Shown here piece by piece: positions 1 through 11,281 of a DNA stretch of 64,000 bases. The DNA comes from Breviolum minutum Mf 1.05b.01 (Eukaryota > Sar > Dinophyceae > Suessiales > Symbiodiniaceae). The stretch is from positions 36,305 to 100,304 of the forward strand of contig DF240763.1 in the NCBI GenBank assembly GCA_000507305.1, read 5' to 3'. The translations under genes and the position numbers were made by a program. Each line of letters begins with the position of its first letter. Positions within the stretch are counted from its first letter, which is position 1. The notes beneath the pieces were generated by a model. The model was given only the letters and a program-made list of their open reading frames with translations, was not told the origin of the DNA and did no database searches.

Positions 1-390
1 TGGGGGTCACAAGAAACGCCCTTCGCGAAAACAGGTTGGTAATTTTTGGGTTGTGTTCAATTGGACTGAGACGTCACGGCCCTTTCATTTCATGTCATAT
101 TTTCCTACCACTATGCTTTGCTCTTTCGGGTACCCACTTGGGGTCTAGTTTTACAGGACACCTGGATACCTAGCAAGTGTCCGATTTGTTGAATCAAGGA
201 TATCTACTTGAAGAACGAATCAAATCTTTCCTTCGGCAATCAAACTGCCACAAGAGTCCGTTTGTCAAACTTCACTCCAATTATCTTGTCCCTCCAATAC
301 CCAAAGCCTTCAAACCAAAAAAAAAAAAACTTGAAAACTGGTCCTTATCATGGGAGCTTTCTTTTGGAAGTTTCTGAAATTCTAACCTTC

Positions 391-490
391 CTAGGTGCCA
401 CCAACTATGGCCAAACAAATGGGCTTCTGCACCTTGCACTCAGGGTCCAGCAAGCGCAAGGCTTCCAACGACACCTTTCGGGGGTCATGG
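391..490 (-). CDS. Candidate exon of unidentified gene, possibly 3'-terminal
   Basis: One open frame with ordinary amino-acid composition reads HDPRKVSLEALRLLDPE and later VQKPICLAIVGGT, ending at a TAG (391-393). The upstream acceptor would be GTTAAG|CC, and that AG lies at the edge of the TIR element starting at 491. Whether the TAG is the real stop or lies after an unseen donor is undecided. No family recognised. Confidence 0.4.
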
Positions 491-600
491 CTTAACAGCG
501 CCCCTGAAAATCTGCCAGGCCCCCAAAGGGAAAGGTAGTTCGTCTTCCAACCATTATTTTTCAGGGGCGATTTTGTTAAATTTTGGGGGTGTTTTCCCCG
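491..600. mobile_element. TIR element, family M (CGCCCCTGAAAA ends)
   Basis: The ends TTAACAGCGCCCCTGAAAA and TTTTTCAGGGGCGATTTTGTTAA are inverted copies with a short non-coding core. It directly abuts the candidate exon at 391-490. No open frame inside. Confidence 0.6.
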
Positions 601-2131
601 GGTTGTCTCTATTCCCCAAGTTTTTAAGCCCTTCAAACATCTCACACATAATATCAGAAGGTTCATCTTATCAAGTAGGTTTTTTGAGATGTATTTCACT
701 AATGTTGCTTTGACAAGGCTGCAACCATGAAAAGGTTCGGTGGGAAGACTCAACTCAGTGTTCAGAGTGAGCCTTTGCGCTCCTTGATAGCCTATAGAAT
801 TTCATGCGCCATGAATACCATACAACAACTAACCCATGTGAGATCAGAAAGAACCCCTTTCTGATTCCAGCCGTAAAAAATGCTGGATATATGCTCAAAA
901 ATGGATGGCACAACCCTCAAAACAAGTACGTCAATAGTGTCCAAATTGATCACCCACCTCGCAAGTTTTGCATAAAAAACCTAGCAAAAGATGGTTTCCA
1001 ATCGAAATCTCCTATTGCAGAGTGCCATTTTCAGGTGAACCACATGGGAAGGTAACCCCACCCCACCACCCAAACCGCCAAACCCTCGGCGCGGCTGCCC
1101 CTTAAAAACACCTCTGCAAGGCGCGCACCGAAGCGTCCTTGCCTCGGCTTTTCGACAGTTGAAAGTTGGTGGGGCCAATCTCAAACTCGTTGGTGGATTT
1201 GGAGATTTTACCCAGGGGACCCTGGAATGGTACCCTAATAAGCCTAACCCCCTGGATTTTGGAGGATTACTGTAACCCCCATTTATCCTCATTTTGACAC
1301 CATTTTGGACTCAATGTCAGGGGTATCTTCCAGGGGTACCTTCCCAATTTCACTGATTGTTATAAACTTACTTAAGTATGGGTTACAAGGTGGGGTATGT
1401 TACAAAAAATGGGTAACTGGGGTTATGACCCCTCTAGAGTTACTAGTTGGCGGTTTGATTCAACCCATCTGAAGAAATATCAGTCAAATTGGAATATCTT
1501 GGCCCAACTAGAGGTGAAAATATTAAAAAAATGAAACCACCACCCAGCAAAGGAAGCACTGCTGGATGAACCGTCCTTTCAATGAATTTCTCTCATAATC
1601 ATGGAGGGACGGACACATTTTCCACTTGCATGATTGAAGAAAGAACATTGTCTCAAAAAATGTCCCTTAACTGATCGGAAATTCTTAATCTTGGAGATTC
1701 ACAAATTTTCCACTGAACCATGAGGTGTGGAGGGAAATGAAAATCTCAACAAATCATTTTAGGGAAATTTGCAGATTGGGTACAACAAGCTCCCCTCCTT
1801 GTTTTGGACATCCCACCTTCCGACTTGCCCACAGCACCGTCTCTTTCCGTCATCCAAATCGACAGACCTTTTTTCCTCCCCCAAGGGCGACATCTTTAGA
1901 TTCGTGAAGTTGGCATCCAACCTGACAGTCAAAGCATCAGTGGAGGAAACCTTCATGCCGTTGCACATCCCAACCATGATACCCTTCCTGGAAACTAAAA
2001 AGGCCAGTTTACCCCTGAAAATTCCAATGATTGGAAAATGACATTTCCTTTAAAGACGCTGTTCGTTTGCCTATGTTCAGAGGCTTTTGCCGTTAGTTTC
2101 GGGGAGTGAAGATCTGCACATCTCTGCTTAC
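601..2131. other. Mostly intronic/intergenic sequence
   Basis: AT-rich sequence without a convincing exon, apart from a GC-rich island at about 1085-1150 whose minus strand can read KDASVRALQR before a GTGTTT donor. Part of 1440-1700 (TTGGCGGTTTGATTCAACC) recurs in diverged form at about 2500-2650, suggesting an old dispersed repeat. Confidence 0.4.
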
Positions 2132-2230
2132 CCTTCAGCACCGATCCCAGCCTTTTGAGGGCTTCTTGCAACGGCATTGGCAACGCTTGTGACACCTCAA
2201 GTGCCTCCGCAACATGGTTGCCTTTAGCAT
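2132..2230 (-). CDS. Candidate internal exon, helical/Leu-rich
   Basis: The minus frame reads GNHVAEALEVSQALPMPLQE then ALKRLGSVLK and ends exactly at a strong GTAAGC donor (2126-2131). An acceptor CACAAG|ATGC would give the listed start, but this end is less sure. The composition suggests amphipathic helix. Family not recognised. Confidence 0.5.
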
Positions 2231-2754
2231 CTTGTGTCCGAAAGTGCCTACTACCAAGGTTCTAGATACAAAATCGATTTCTGCAATGACTAGTGGGATT
2301 TTGAGGGGGTTTATGATCTATTATTAAAACTTGCATATTCAAAAAAAGGACTCATAGCACCATCAACACTTCCTCACATCTGTGATGAACCGTGCCTCCC
2401 GCTGCCCAGCACGATCCCTCCTGTCGGCAAATCAGCATCCTTTTTCAGTCTTGGATAAACCCCAATATGAGTACTTTCACTCTTCCTCCCACAATTACGA
2501 GTTGGTGGTTGAACCACTCATCTGAAAAATATCAGTCAAATTGGATCATTTCCCCAGGTAGGGGTAGAAACACCAACCAGACTATGGTTCAGTGGAAAAT
2601 GGGTGTATCTCCAAGATTCGAGTTTCCTTTGTAAATTAGACACATTTTCCACTGGAACCCTGATTATTTCCTAGAAAGGCTAACCACCCCTGGGAAAAAA
2701 AAAATATCCAAAAAGATTCTTGAACAAGGAATGCAAAGGCAGTCAAGACAAGAT

Positions 2755-2851
2755 TACCCTCCAGGGGATTAACATATCCCACCTGGGGAAAAGGAAAATC
2801 ATCTTCAAAAAAAAACCATTTTTGGGGGATATGTTAGTTTCCTGGAGGGTA
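2755..2851. mobile_element. TIR element, family A
   Basis: 97 bp running from TACCCTCCAGGGGATTAACA to TGTTAGTTTCCTGGAGGGTA. It is nearly identical (about three differences) to the copy at 4439-4534. Non-coding. Confidence 0.85.
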
Positions 2852-3131
2852 CCACAACTTACATCCAAAGATCATCGCAAGATCATCGATCCTCAAGCTT
2901 TCGGTACCTTGCATATCATCCTTGCACGAAAAAATCTGTAAAACGTGATCCAAAAACCCCTAGTTTTGAAAATCCCCTAATCTCCCTATTTTCCTTCCGA
3001 CCTTTCAACAACAACTGATTGGAAAATGGTACTTAACAAAACGTACTGGTATAGTCCTATCTTGCGGTTGTATATATGCTGTACGTACTGCGTACTGTTG
3101 TTTGTACGGCCTTTTTTGTACGGCTTACGGC

Positions 3132-6100
3132 TTACGTACTACCCTCCCACGAAAAAGACACCATCTTCCCACCACAACAAAGCATCCTGCCATAGAAGCT
3201 GAGACGATGTCGATGAAGAAAGGTGTTCGGACACCACCGCAGATCTTCTGAGTTCGTCGAAGCACCTGCAGTGGGAATGCCAACAAATTCAATGTCTAGG
3301 TCAAGGCAGGAATTACCTATGATCAAAAGAACGCACCAACCAATATGCCTTTCGCAAACCTTTGAATGATTTTGAGTAGCACCCTCCTTGTTTTGGTAGG
3401 GTATTCACCAGCAGCATGGTAAAACTGATGTTTTGTTGTATTTTTGCATGTGTTCCCAGTTTCGTTTCCAGTAAGAAGTGCGAATCTCTTTTCACCGTTC
3501 ACCATAATGAGGACAAAGAGCTGGTATACTTGCCATCACTGACCACAGGATGTCCCACATGTGCCAAGTGAACACGAATCTGGTGCCTGCCAAGGCGATA
3601 AAAAGTCTGTGCAAAGTGTTGATGTCAAGTTTCAGGATGTTGCCACCAGTTGCACATGGAGTAACCCTTCAAAATTCAAGGTGATTTGGTCATTTGTTTT
3701 TCCAATTCTAAGCTTTGAATCAAGCTATCTTAAGAAAAAGCCTTTCACCATCTTTCACCTTTCCCCACCCCAAAAGCCAAACAAGATCGGAACAAAAACA
3801 CTTGGCGCCTGCGTCCCGTTTCAATGATCACCTGATTGAAGCTAAAAGTCTGAAGAGTGCGACACGTCTTCGTCGTGGCATCAAGGCCGCACTTCACAAC
3901 CTTCACCCTGGGGCAGGATGAAGGTGAGCAATCCCAAATCGCCAGCTGGAAAATCCACCATTTTTCCATGGGATTTATATACCCCCCGAAAACCAAATCA
4001 AAAAGGAAGGGGTTTTGGCATATAGCGATTTTATGATGTTGGTTTACCAAAAGGGTACCCTCCAAGAAATTAAGATATCCCTTCCTAAAGGTAGCTTTTG
4101 GAAGATGATTTTTCCTTTTCCATAGGTGGGATGATGCTAGTCCTTAGGGTACCTGGGTGAAGAAAGGATGGACTGCACAAGCTGACCCAGATCCATAGCC
4201 TGTGACTTAAAAAAGGAGAAGAAAAAAAGTGCTTCCACCTCCCCAAAGAAACGCAACACGTGACGCTGTCCCATTATGGCCACACCATCCACACCTTGTC
4301 CTGGCTGGCTTTCCATATGGTTTCACCGCACCTTAGGCGCAAAATGAAAGGACATGTTCCCTTGGTAGTGATCTTCTTTCAGAGCGACACCTTTCCAAAA
4401 ATTGAAAAATGTGCGATGATGTTTAATTCAACTGCTATTACCCTCCAGGGAATTAACATATCCCACCTGGGGAAAAGGAAAATCATCTTCAAAAAAAAAC
4501 ATTTTTGGGGGATATGTTAGTTCCCTGGAGGGTAATATAAACAAACCCAGCTTCATGGAAGGTGCAAAAAATGCACCTCTGCTCATCATGTCAAACACTT
4601 TAACTGCCATGGCACTTGGCACATCTTGTTTCCAGTGCCCCCAATGCAAGCGCTCTTCGATGCGTCGTTCTGAACATCGTCCATGACTCAGGACTACCTA
4701 AAAATCCAAGGGGGGAGTTTAAAGCCATGGTGAAACTGGTGTACTGAGTATGGTAGTGTAGTTAAGAATGGTTAAACCATGGATATAAAATCTATTTAGC
4801 AGGGAGGGACGGTAGATCCTACAAAATATATACAGCAACCTCTTAATTTTGAACTTGACAAGCTGGTTGTTTGAAGGGGAAATATATTGCCTTCAAAGGG
4901 ATTTTGGAACCCCGAAGTCATATATTGATAGTTGAACCAATATCAGTAGTACGATATATTTGTTCTTCCATTGTGAGCGCGAAAACCTAACAACAAAAAA
5001 CATTCTCTATGTACTTGGACAATTCCTCATCACCACCTTACAAAAATGCGAAAAAAAAAATCAAGGTCATGTGTCAAAACACTGGAATTTCTTGTCACCT
5101 TGAACCCTGAGATTCCCGAAAGCAAAAATTATACAACTACCCTCCAGGGAACTAACATATCCCCCCAAAAAGGCACTTTTGAAGCTGATTTTCCTTTCCC
5201 CAAGGTGGGATATGTTAGTTCCCTAAAGGGTAAGCATCCTGTTGCCAAACTTAAGGTTTTCTAAAAGTCGCGGCCTAACATTTCATCATTCAAAAGCAAC
5301 TTGAAGGGAGTGACCTTTAAAAAAAGCAGCCTCTCCCAACCATCCACACAAAAAAAGGAAATTCAATCCTTCTTTCTTTTTGAGGTGCTTTGATTCTATT
5401 GAAATCAGGGAGAGATTCAAAAAAAACAAAAAAAACACCAAGTGGTCCACTCCCCTCAACTTTTTCAAGCTTTTTCCACCCAAAACATGTCGCCAAGGTA
5501 CATATTCACGCACCTGGAAAACCGGGTGAAACCTTTGTATCCAAGTGTGGTTATCTCCCAACCTACCTTCTTCCCTAACTCCCAGCCTAACCCCCAGTAG
5601 TCTCCAGTTCCAACCTATCCAACCTCACACACACCCCACAAAAACAGGCCAGGAATGGCACCAATTGTCCTGCAGCCAATTGAAGTTCTAAATCCTCAGG
5701 ATGGGATGGATTGAGCAGTGTGGCTACTGTGGCTACCTTAACCCGGGTTTTCGGTTGTCCATTGTTGATTTATTTAAAGCTCGGCTTGTGAGCAACCTTC
5801 AAGTGCCACCAGGCAACGTGGTAAGCTGCATGTGTCTTGGCCACTAAGATCAAGCCACTGGTTGGCACATCCTTGGCATCCAACAAAACAAAAAACAGCA
5901 AAGTAAGTTCCACAGAACCTGATTTGTCATGGATGTTATTATTCCGGGGCACTTGGCGTCTTACAAACATAAAAACCGGTGTGCGATGTGTCTGTGAAGA
6001 GTTCACTGCCAAACTTTATGATGAAGTTACCGTATTTGAGTTGCCATAATTCGCAGGTTTCAACTTGATATCATTTTTGTTGAGAATGAATCTGTTCATA

Positions 6101-6246
6101 TCCAGGAATGTACCTTCCGCATGTCCACCTTCCCGGGGTTGAATTAAGGTTGCAGACCAAACGGTGTAGGAAGCCCCTTTGGTATTCAACCTGCAAAAAT
6201 CTTCAATGTCGAAACACTGATGATGATTATGATGATGATGGTGATG

Positions 6247-6278
<32 letters not shown>

Positions 6279-6613
6279 GATGATGATGATGGTGATGACA
6301 AGGTCACAGATAAGTGGACAAGGTCACTGCTTAATACTCGCGACACCTTTGTCATATAATAGTAATATAGTCACCATCACCGCCAACAAACATCATCGTG
6401 ACGACGATGACGCTGACGAGGACAAGCACCCCGCCCACCACCAGCAACAGCAACAGCAACAACAAACAACAACAATATCATCAACATCAACAACAACATA
6501 TCATCACCAACATCAACATCATCATCAACAACATATTTCAAATCAACCAGGCCTCTTGAAAAATGGGACATGAGAGCCTCGTTCGTAGGTATGTTGAGAG
6601 CCTCCGAAAGGTA
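3132..6613 (-). CDS. RluA-family pseudouridine synthase, at least eight exons
   Basis: An RNA pseudouridine synthase of the RluA superfamily; its target RNA and compartment cannot be told. Exons in transcript order: 6556-6613; 6158-6190 (VEYQRGFLHRL); 5797-5871 (DVPTSGLILVAKTHAAY...); a very short VREY exon near 5502-5513; 4577-4697 (VVLSHG... VPSAMAVKVFDMMSR); 3809-3900/3907 (FNQVIIETGR); 3534-3586 (RHQIRVHLAHVGHPVVSDG); and from 3265 down (WCPNTFLHRHRLSF). Together they give the family motifs HRLD..TSG (catalytic Asp), REYVVLSHG and GRRHQIRVHxAHxGHP, in order. The intron at 5872-6157 splits HRL|D in phase 0. Donors include GT (6157), GC (3533, GCAAGT; 3808) and GA (6555). Introns hold three family-A elements and (GAT)n. 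The VREY exon acceptor, the join between 4577 and 3907, and both gene ends are unresolved. A TAA at 3132-3134 may be the stop. The start lies above 6613. Confidence 0.85.
4056..4151. mobile_element. Degenerate TIR element, family A
   Basis: Starts TACCCTCCAAGAAATTAAGA and ends GATGCTAGTCCTTAGGGTA; a mutated inverted pair related to 4439-4534. It lies inside a pseudouridine synthase intron. Confidence 0.6.
4439..4534. mobile_element. TIR element, family A
   Basis: 96 bp, TACCCTCCAGGGAATTAACA to TGTTAGTTCCCTGGAGGGTA, flanked by TATTA/TAATA. It sits within the intron between pseudouridine synthase exons 4577-4697 and 3809-3907, away from both splice sites. Confidence 0.9.
5138..5232. mobile_element. 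TIR element, family A
   Basis: TACCCTCCAGGGAACTAACA to TGTTAGTTCCCTAAAGGGTA with the family-A purine-rich core. It is inside the pseudouridine synthase intron upstream of exon 4577-4697. Confidence 0.85.
6217..6300. repeat. (GAT)n microsatellite
   Basis: Interrupted GAT repeats followed by CAA/CAT-rich sequence to about 6540. The tract falls in the GA-AG intron (6191-6555) of the pseudouridine synthase, so the long Met or Asp runs in the plus frames are not protein. Confidence 0.95.
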
Positions 6614-7916
6614 CTGGTGAATCTCATGCTGATGGCTTGGAAAATCCCAATGGTTCCGGGCTTTAACTTTGCAAACTTGTGACCTTGAAATACCCCAAAA
6701 AGCTGAGTCAGTTTATGCGGCAAATACCAACTAACACGAGAACGGATACGTATCCCACCCAAACCGGCAAAAGCCGTTTGACTGGGAGGAGGGGACATCT
6801 CTTCCACCAGGAAAATGATCAAAATCATCCCATGGATTGACCATAGATAGGGATTGTTGGTTTTCTCCCATAAAGGTACTCCGAACCAAGTCGGGCAATT
6901 TGATGTTTGATCTTGGATCTTCCTTGCACTCTTGGAAAAAGCCGGGCAGCGGATTGCTTCCTGATCATGTGAAATCATGTGTGGCCCAATTCCGGAATAA
7001 ACTGCAATCACAACCACATAAACAAAAAAAAATGCTGAAACAGTTTACTCCTTCACTTTTCTCATCTTGTCAGTGCATTGTCACAACCACTATCACAACG
7101 ACTACCATCTAAGTATGACCAAGCCATCACACCGTTTCAACTCTTCCACTCTCCACTTTGAAAGTTCCAACCCCAACATCTCCCCACCCATATATGGATA
7201 AGCTATGCAAGCCTGGCACGAGGTAGACTAGCAACATCCGGATCATCTTGGCCATCATCCACCTGGTCGCAGCGACGAGTTCGGGGGAGGGGGTGTGGTG
7301 GTGTTGTGGTTTATTTCATGTTTGGAATCCCTAATGAATCAAATAAGCAATAATCTCTATATAAATTTTCCAAACTGCAGGTACGTTTAAGAATTAAAAA
7401 ATCATAGTAATAGTAGTAAATATATACTACATAGGCGGTGAATCAAAAACTGCTTCAAAAACTTTTATCTTCCCCCACGTTGTATCATCCAGGTTTTGAA
7501 AGAAGAAAACCTCAAGCCGCCCAACAAAGGGTGCATGTTTGCTCACTCACCCCAAACTCAATTGGAAGCTGTTGGTGTTTTTTTTGTTGGTTGTTCTGCA
7601 GTTCAAACTCGTCCTGTTAGTGGTGTTTTTTTCTGACTACTGTTCGTTTTCAGCCAAAAAGCTTCATGTAGCGAAAAGAAAGGATTCAGAAAAAAACAAA
7701 AACTATCTATCCATCTATCTATATATATATATATCCAATATACAACATGAGTTTTTTGGGTGGCCACCGAGCATCCACATGTTCAAACATCCGGAAAAAA
7801 ATCAACTGGACTTTTTTAAATCAACAAATTGGATTTCCAAATAGCAACATGTATCAACTAAGTTGTCTTGAAGGGTCAGTTTGTAGGCCAACTCAATCAC
7901 AATTTGTCCCTAAAAC
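6614..7916. other. Region upstream of the synthase exons; weak exon candidates only
   Basis: Minus-strand islands near 6880-6960 (KEDPRSNIKLPDLVRSTF) and 7200-7275 (VDDGQDDPDVASLPRARLA) have coding-like composition and could belong to the N-terminal part of the same gene. Splice sites are ambiguous. The rest is AT-rich with TA-dinucleotide runs near 7720. Confidence 0.3.
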
Positions 7917-7990
7917 CTGCAAGGACCACAACTCAGCAACACCTTCACCTTTTTCTTTGGTTGGACAAGCCAAACATCCGAGGTCACTAG
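7917..7990 (-). CDS. Candidate internal exon, unidentified
   Basis: A 74-nt exon reading LVTSDVWLVQPKKKVKVLL then SCGPCR, bounded by GTGCTGAAG| upstream, with a C-rich tract before it, and a GTTTTA donor. The frame stays open upstream, so the acceptor may be earlier. No family recognised. Confidence 0.45.
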
Positions 7991-8116
7991 CTTCAGCACG
8001 AATGGGTGCATTGCCCCAAGTGCGGGGGGGAGGGGGGGGTCAAGTCGGTCGATGAAGTTGAACCGGGGGGAGATTTGTTGCATGAAAAGACTGGATTGGA
8101 TGCAACACGTTGTTGT

Positions 8117-8234
8117 GACACCCTGGAAGATTAACGGCTGGAACCTACAGCCATCACCCATGAAAAGAAAGGAATCCATGATCTGAACCAAACTTCCAGG
8201 GAATTATGTTCCAGCCGTTCATCTTCCGGGGTGT
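8117..8234. mobile_element. TIR element, family L
   Basis: Long inverted ends, ACACCCTGGAAGATTAACGG and CCGTTCATCTTCCGGGGTGT, extending inward through GGCTGGAAC/GTTCCAGCC. Non-coding core. Confidence 0.8.
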
Positions 8235-8930
8235 ACGTGTTTGCTTGGTTATGTTGGAAGTAGGAATCATCCAAAAAACCCTGGACTTTTTTTATGAAAG
8301 GAAAAATCATCTACAGAATCAAAAAAAAAAGTTCTGCTTCCTCAAGCAGTTGGGGGACTTCACCCTTCCTTCATATTGCATGGTAGTCAAAAAAATACAA
8401 GAAACACCACTGGTTCGTTGTTTCTTGTTTTTTTTTGGGCGGGGTGAAGGCACCCACTCAACTCAGCTGAGTTTTTCAGCTGAACTGCTTGCTACCTACA
8501 CTGCTGCCAATCACTGACCTCGGAGGAGTGGAATGACGTGTGCATCCAAATTGAAATTTCAGGGCATGGAGAATGGCCTTCCTATGAATTTTTCTGCATA
8601 TATATATATAGATGCATACATATAAAGTTATTCTATATGTATATTGAAGGTATTTTCTCGTTTATTGACTCGCATGTTCTTCATCTTTTGAGCCGTACCG
8701 AAAAGGAAAAATCTCAACATCTTCCCATTGGCATCTTTGCGCGCCTCACCGCGTTCGCGGTGTTGAACTCTCGGTGCGTTGCCGCAACAGGTGAAAGGCA
8801 ATGTAACGCCTTTGCCAACAAATCACAGCCGCATTTTTCAGCAGAATCCGCGCTTTTTCGGCAAAGAGTTTTAAAAAGCAAAAATTTCAAAAAGAGAAGC
8901 TGAGTGCACTCAAGACTGACTTAGTCTGTT
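8235..8930. other. No assignable gene; GC-rich island at 8690-8880
   Basis: The island is open in more than one frame on both strands (for example plus FARLTAFAVLNSRCVAATGE). I could not choose a strand or find paired splice sites. Confidence 0.3.
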
Positions 8931-9030
8931 TACACCCCTGAAAATTAACATGGAACGTAAAAATCATCTAATTGAAAAGGAAAATCATCTTCCAAACCTC
9001 AATTTTTGGGTTCCATGTTAATTTTCCAGG
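8931..9030. mobile_element. TIR element, family C
   Basis: TACACCCCTGAAAATTAACA to TGTTAATTTTCCAGG with GGAAC/GTTCC extending the stem. Its right edge abuts the exon ending at 9027, so the exon's donor (GAAAAT) would lie in the TIR. Confidence 0.85.
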
Positions 9031-9663
9031 ATCGGATCGTCTCTTCAACACATCCAGGAAGGTCACTGACTAGGATTCCCGGCTGCCGTTCCTGCGCGAT
9101 CTCCTGACGCAATTGATCCAACGGCACCTGGCACTTTGGTCGGAGGTCTTTGAGACGTCGCACCGGTGCCATCGGGTTTGAAGGGTGGACAACATTCACC
9201 CAAAAAACCCCCATCCAACGCTTTGCTTCTTGGAAACCACCAAACGATTTCGTCCTGAAAAGTGGAGGAAACTTCGTTTCCGAAAGGTCAGGTCAGGTCC
9301 AACTCAGAAAAAAAAACACCAAAAGCCCCAAAGGAAAACAATTCATAAGTCACTCTGCCAACCTTTCATTTCCAACCCCTAAAGGCCCTAATAGGAATCA
9401 CTGCAAAGGACCATAGCATAGCTTGCCTCCCGCCAGCCCATGCCGGCAGGCCCACGGTCGGGCGGCAAAGGAGATGATTCTGCTAGCTCCACCTGCGCCT
9501 GACAGCTGTGAAAAGAGTCACTTGTTTTGGCCGAAGCTAACCACCAAAGTCATGACTTTTACCATGAAAATCAAGATTCAACATTTGACATACTAAAACA
9601 TTATTGTAAACATCAATCATCAATCATCAATCATCAATCATCAATCATCAATCATCAATCATC

Positions 9664-9710
<47 letters not shown>

Positions 9711-11281
9711 ATATCAATCATCAATCATCAATCATCAATATATCAATCATCATTCCACCTGTACAGTCTTGATACACTCCTCCCCCTCAAACCTTTTCCA
9801 TCTTTCCATCTGATTTCACACCTCAGTAAGACGCTGTAGCATCGGTCGTCGTTCCTCCACGGGATGTTTACTCGAAGGAACTTTTCGTCGTGCCAAACTC
9901 ACCAAGTTGGCGATCTGGTCGTTCTTCGACACCGCCTGAAGATGTGACGGTGTGAGGTCAGAAACCCGTCGGGTTTTACTAATGGCGGGCTGTATTAAAG
10001 GGAACACCAAGGGTTAATAAGGGAATACTAATGGTTAATAAGCCCTTCGATAAGGCTTCATTTCTAGGGAGGGTACTTTAATTTGGGGTAGGTTGACTAG
10101 CCATTCATCCCCATTTGGGGGGGGGGGTTTAACAGCCGGCAATGGTTAATAAGTTAATTTAATCCGCCCTCAATCGCCGGCCTTACTTCGGCCGGGTGTA
10201 TCTCCAACTACGTAGTCACCTTTGATTTATATTACTAGCCAACTTTTCCACGGGTTTTCCATGGATACATGAGAGGAAGAGCAACTTTTACATGGCTAAA
10301 AAAAAGGGGGTGCCACTCTTCCAATCTTCATCACCTTTCAAGTGTCTAAGATCACCTTTCAAGGCAGCCATAACCCTGCCAGGCTGGCTAGAAAAATACC
10401 ATAACTCACCAGTTTGGGCCCCCCTTTTCTTCACAAAAAGCTCACCTTCCAAAACCCCTTGGCGGTTTGTTTTTTTTCCGGGAGGTTGGTTGACCTCGGT
10501 GACACAAATGAGAAGCTCCATGAAAAAGTTCAAACGACCCTGCAACTCCGTCAAGGCCTCCCGAGGGTTGCTGGGCTGCTTAGCAGCAGGGTTGCAGCAG
10601 GCCCTACTTTCAAAACAAGGACAGCCTATGGGATTTTTGTTGGAGACTTTTATAGATTTGCCGTTTAATTAAGCCGAGAAGAAAAAAATCTATTTGAGAA
10701 GGGAGAGCTCACTAAAACGAAGTTCATCTCCTATAAGATAGGCCTTTCAACCCCAAAAAAAACCAAACCTACAAGCCCCTTCCTTCCCCCCTTCCCCATC
10801 CCAAAAAAAAAAAGGCTGCAAAATCTCCGACTCAAAAACCCAAGGTGTTGGCCATTTCTCGGAGCGGGAAACGAGCCCTTTACATTCACCAAACCACCGT
10901 ATTTTTGTGAACGTGGACAAAAACCGGTGGTTTTTTGGGTTGTTGGTCATAAGATCTCCTCGTTCAGGCGAAAAAACACATCTTATTCATAAATTCGCAT
11001 CATTCTCCATATGTTTGGATGCAAAAAATCTTCACAATCATCTAGCATCAACAACTTCCCCCCCCCCCCACGTTTTTTTGGTTCACATGTTCCCATATAT
11101 AAAGGAAATATATCTTACCATCCCACTCCCCCATCCCCACCCGGCTCCCCAACCCCCTCACCTTCAATTCAGGCGCCAACCCCTGTGCCACTCGCGTTTC
11201 CTGTAAACGCTCCAGTGCGGTCGCTTCCTCCTGGAGTTCGCCAAGAGAAACTGCAAGATTTTCGTCCCCAGGAAACACTCC
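9027..11281 (-). CDS. Four phase-compatible exons of a Leu/Gln-rich, coiled-coil-like protein
   Basis: Transcript order: exon 11162-11281 (120 nt, 40 codons; LGELQEEATALERLQETRVA), donor GTGAGG; exon 10495-10578 (84 nt; NPREALTELQGRLNFFMEL), donor GTCAAC; exon 9822-9989 (168 nt; SDLTPSHLQAVSKNDQIANL), donor GTGTGA; and an exon ending at 9027 (LRPKCQVPLDQLRQEIAQER). The first three are phase 0 at both ends, so they join without a stop. The acceptor of 11162-11281 (GTTTCAG|GGAGTG) lies inside a family-D TIR. The heptad-like Leu spacing suggests coiled coil. The start of the last exon (9172 ATG or 9226) is uncertain. No domain recognised; function unknown. Confidence 0.65.
9611..9752. repeat. 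(ATC)n with AATC-variant units
   Basis: Blocks of CAATCAT units flank a pure ATC core of about 45 bp. By position it lies in an intron between the minus exons at 9822 and 9027. Confidence 0.95.
9990..10494. other. Intron with a partial inverted repeat
   Basis: Lies between phase-matched exons. It contains ATGGTTAATAAG repeated near 10030 and 10143, and AGGTTGACTAGCCATTC near 10088, which resembles the end of the element at 35042-35202. No exon seen. Confidence 0.4.

Noticed and set aside
6217..6573. Open frames rich in Met, Asp, Gln or His over GAT/CAA repeats (also at 14050, 20581, 29372, 47505)
   Set aside because: They are translations of microsatellites, open in most frames, and at 6217 the tract lies in an intron defined by flanking pseudouridine synthase exons.
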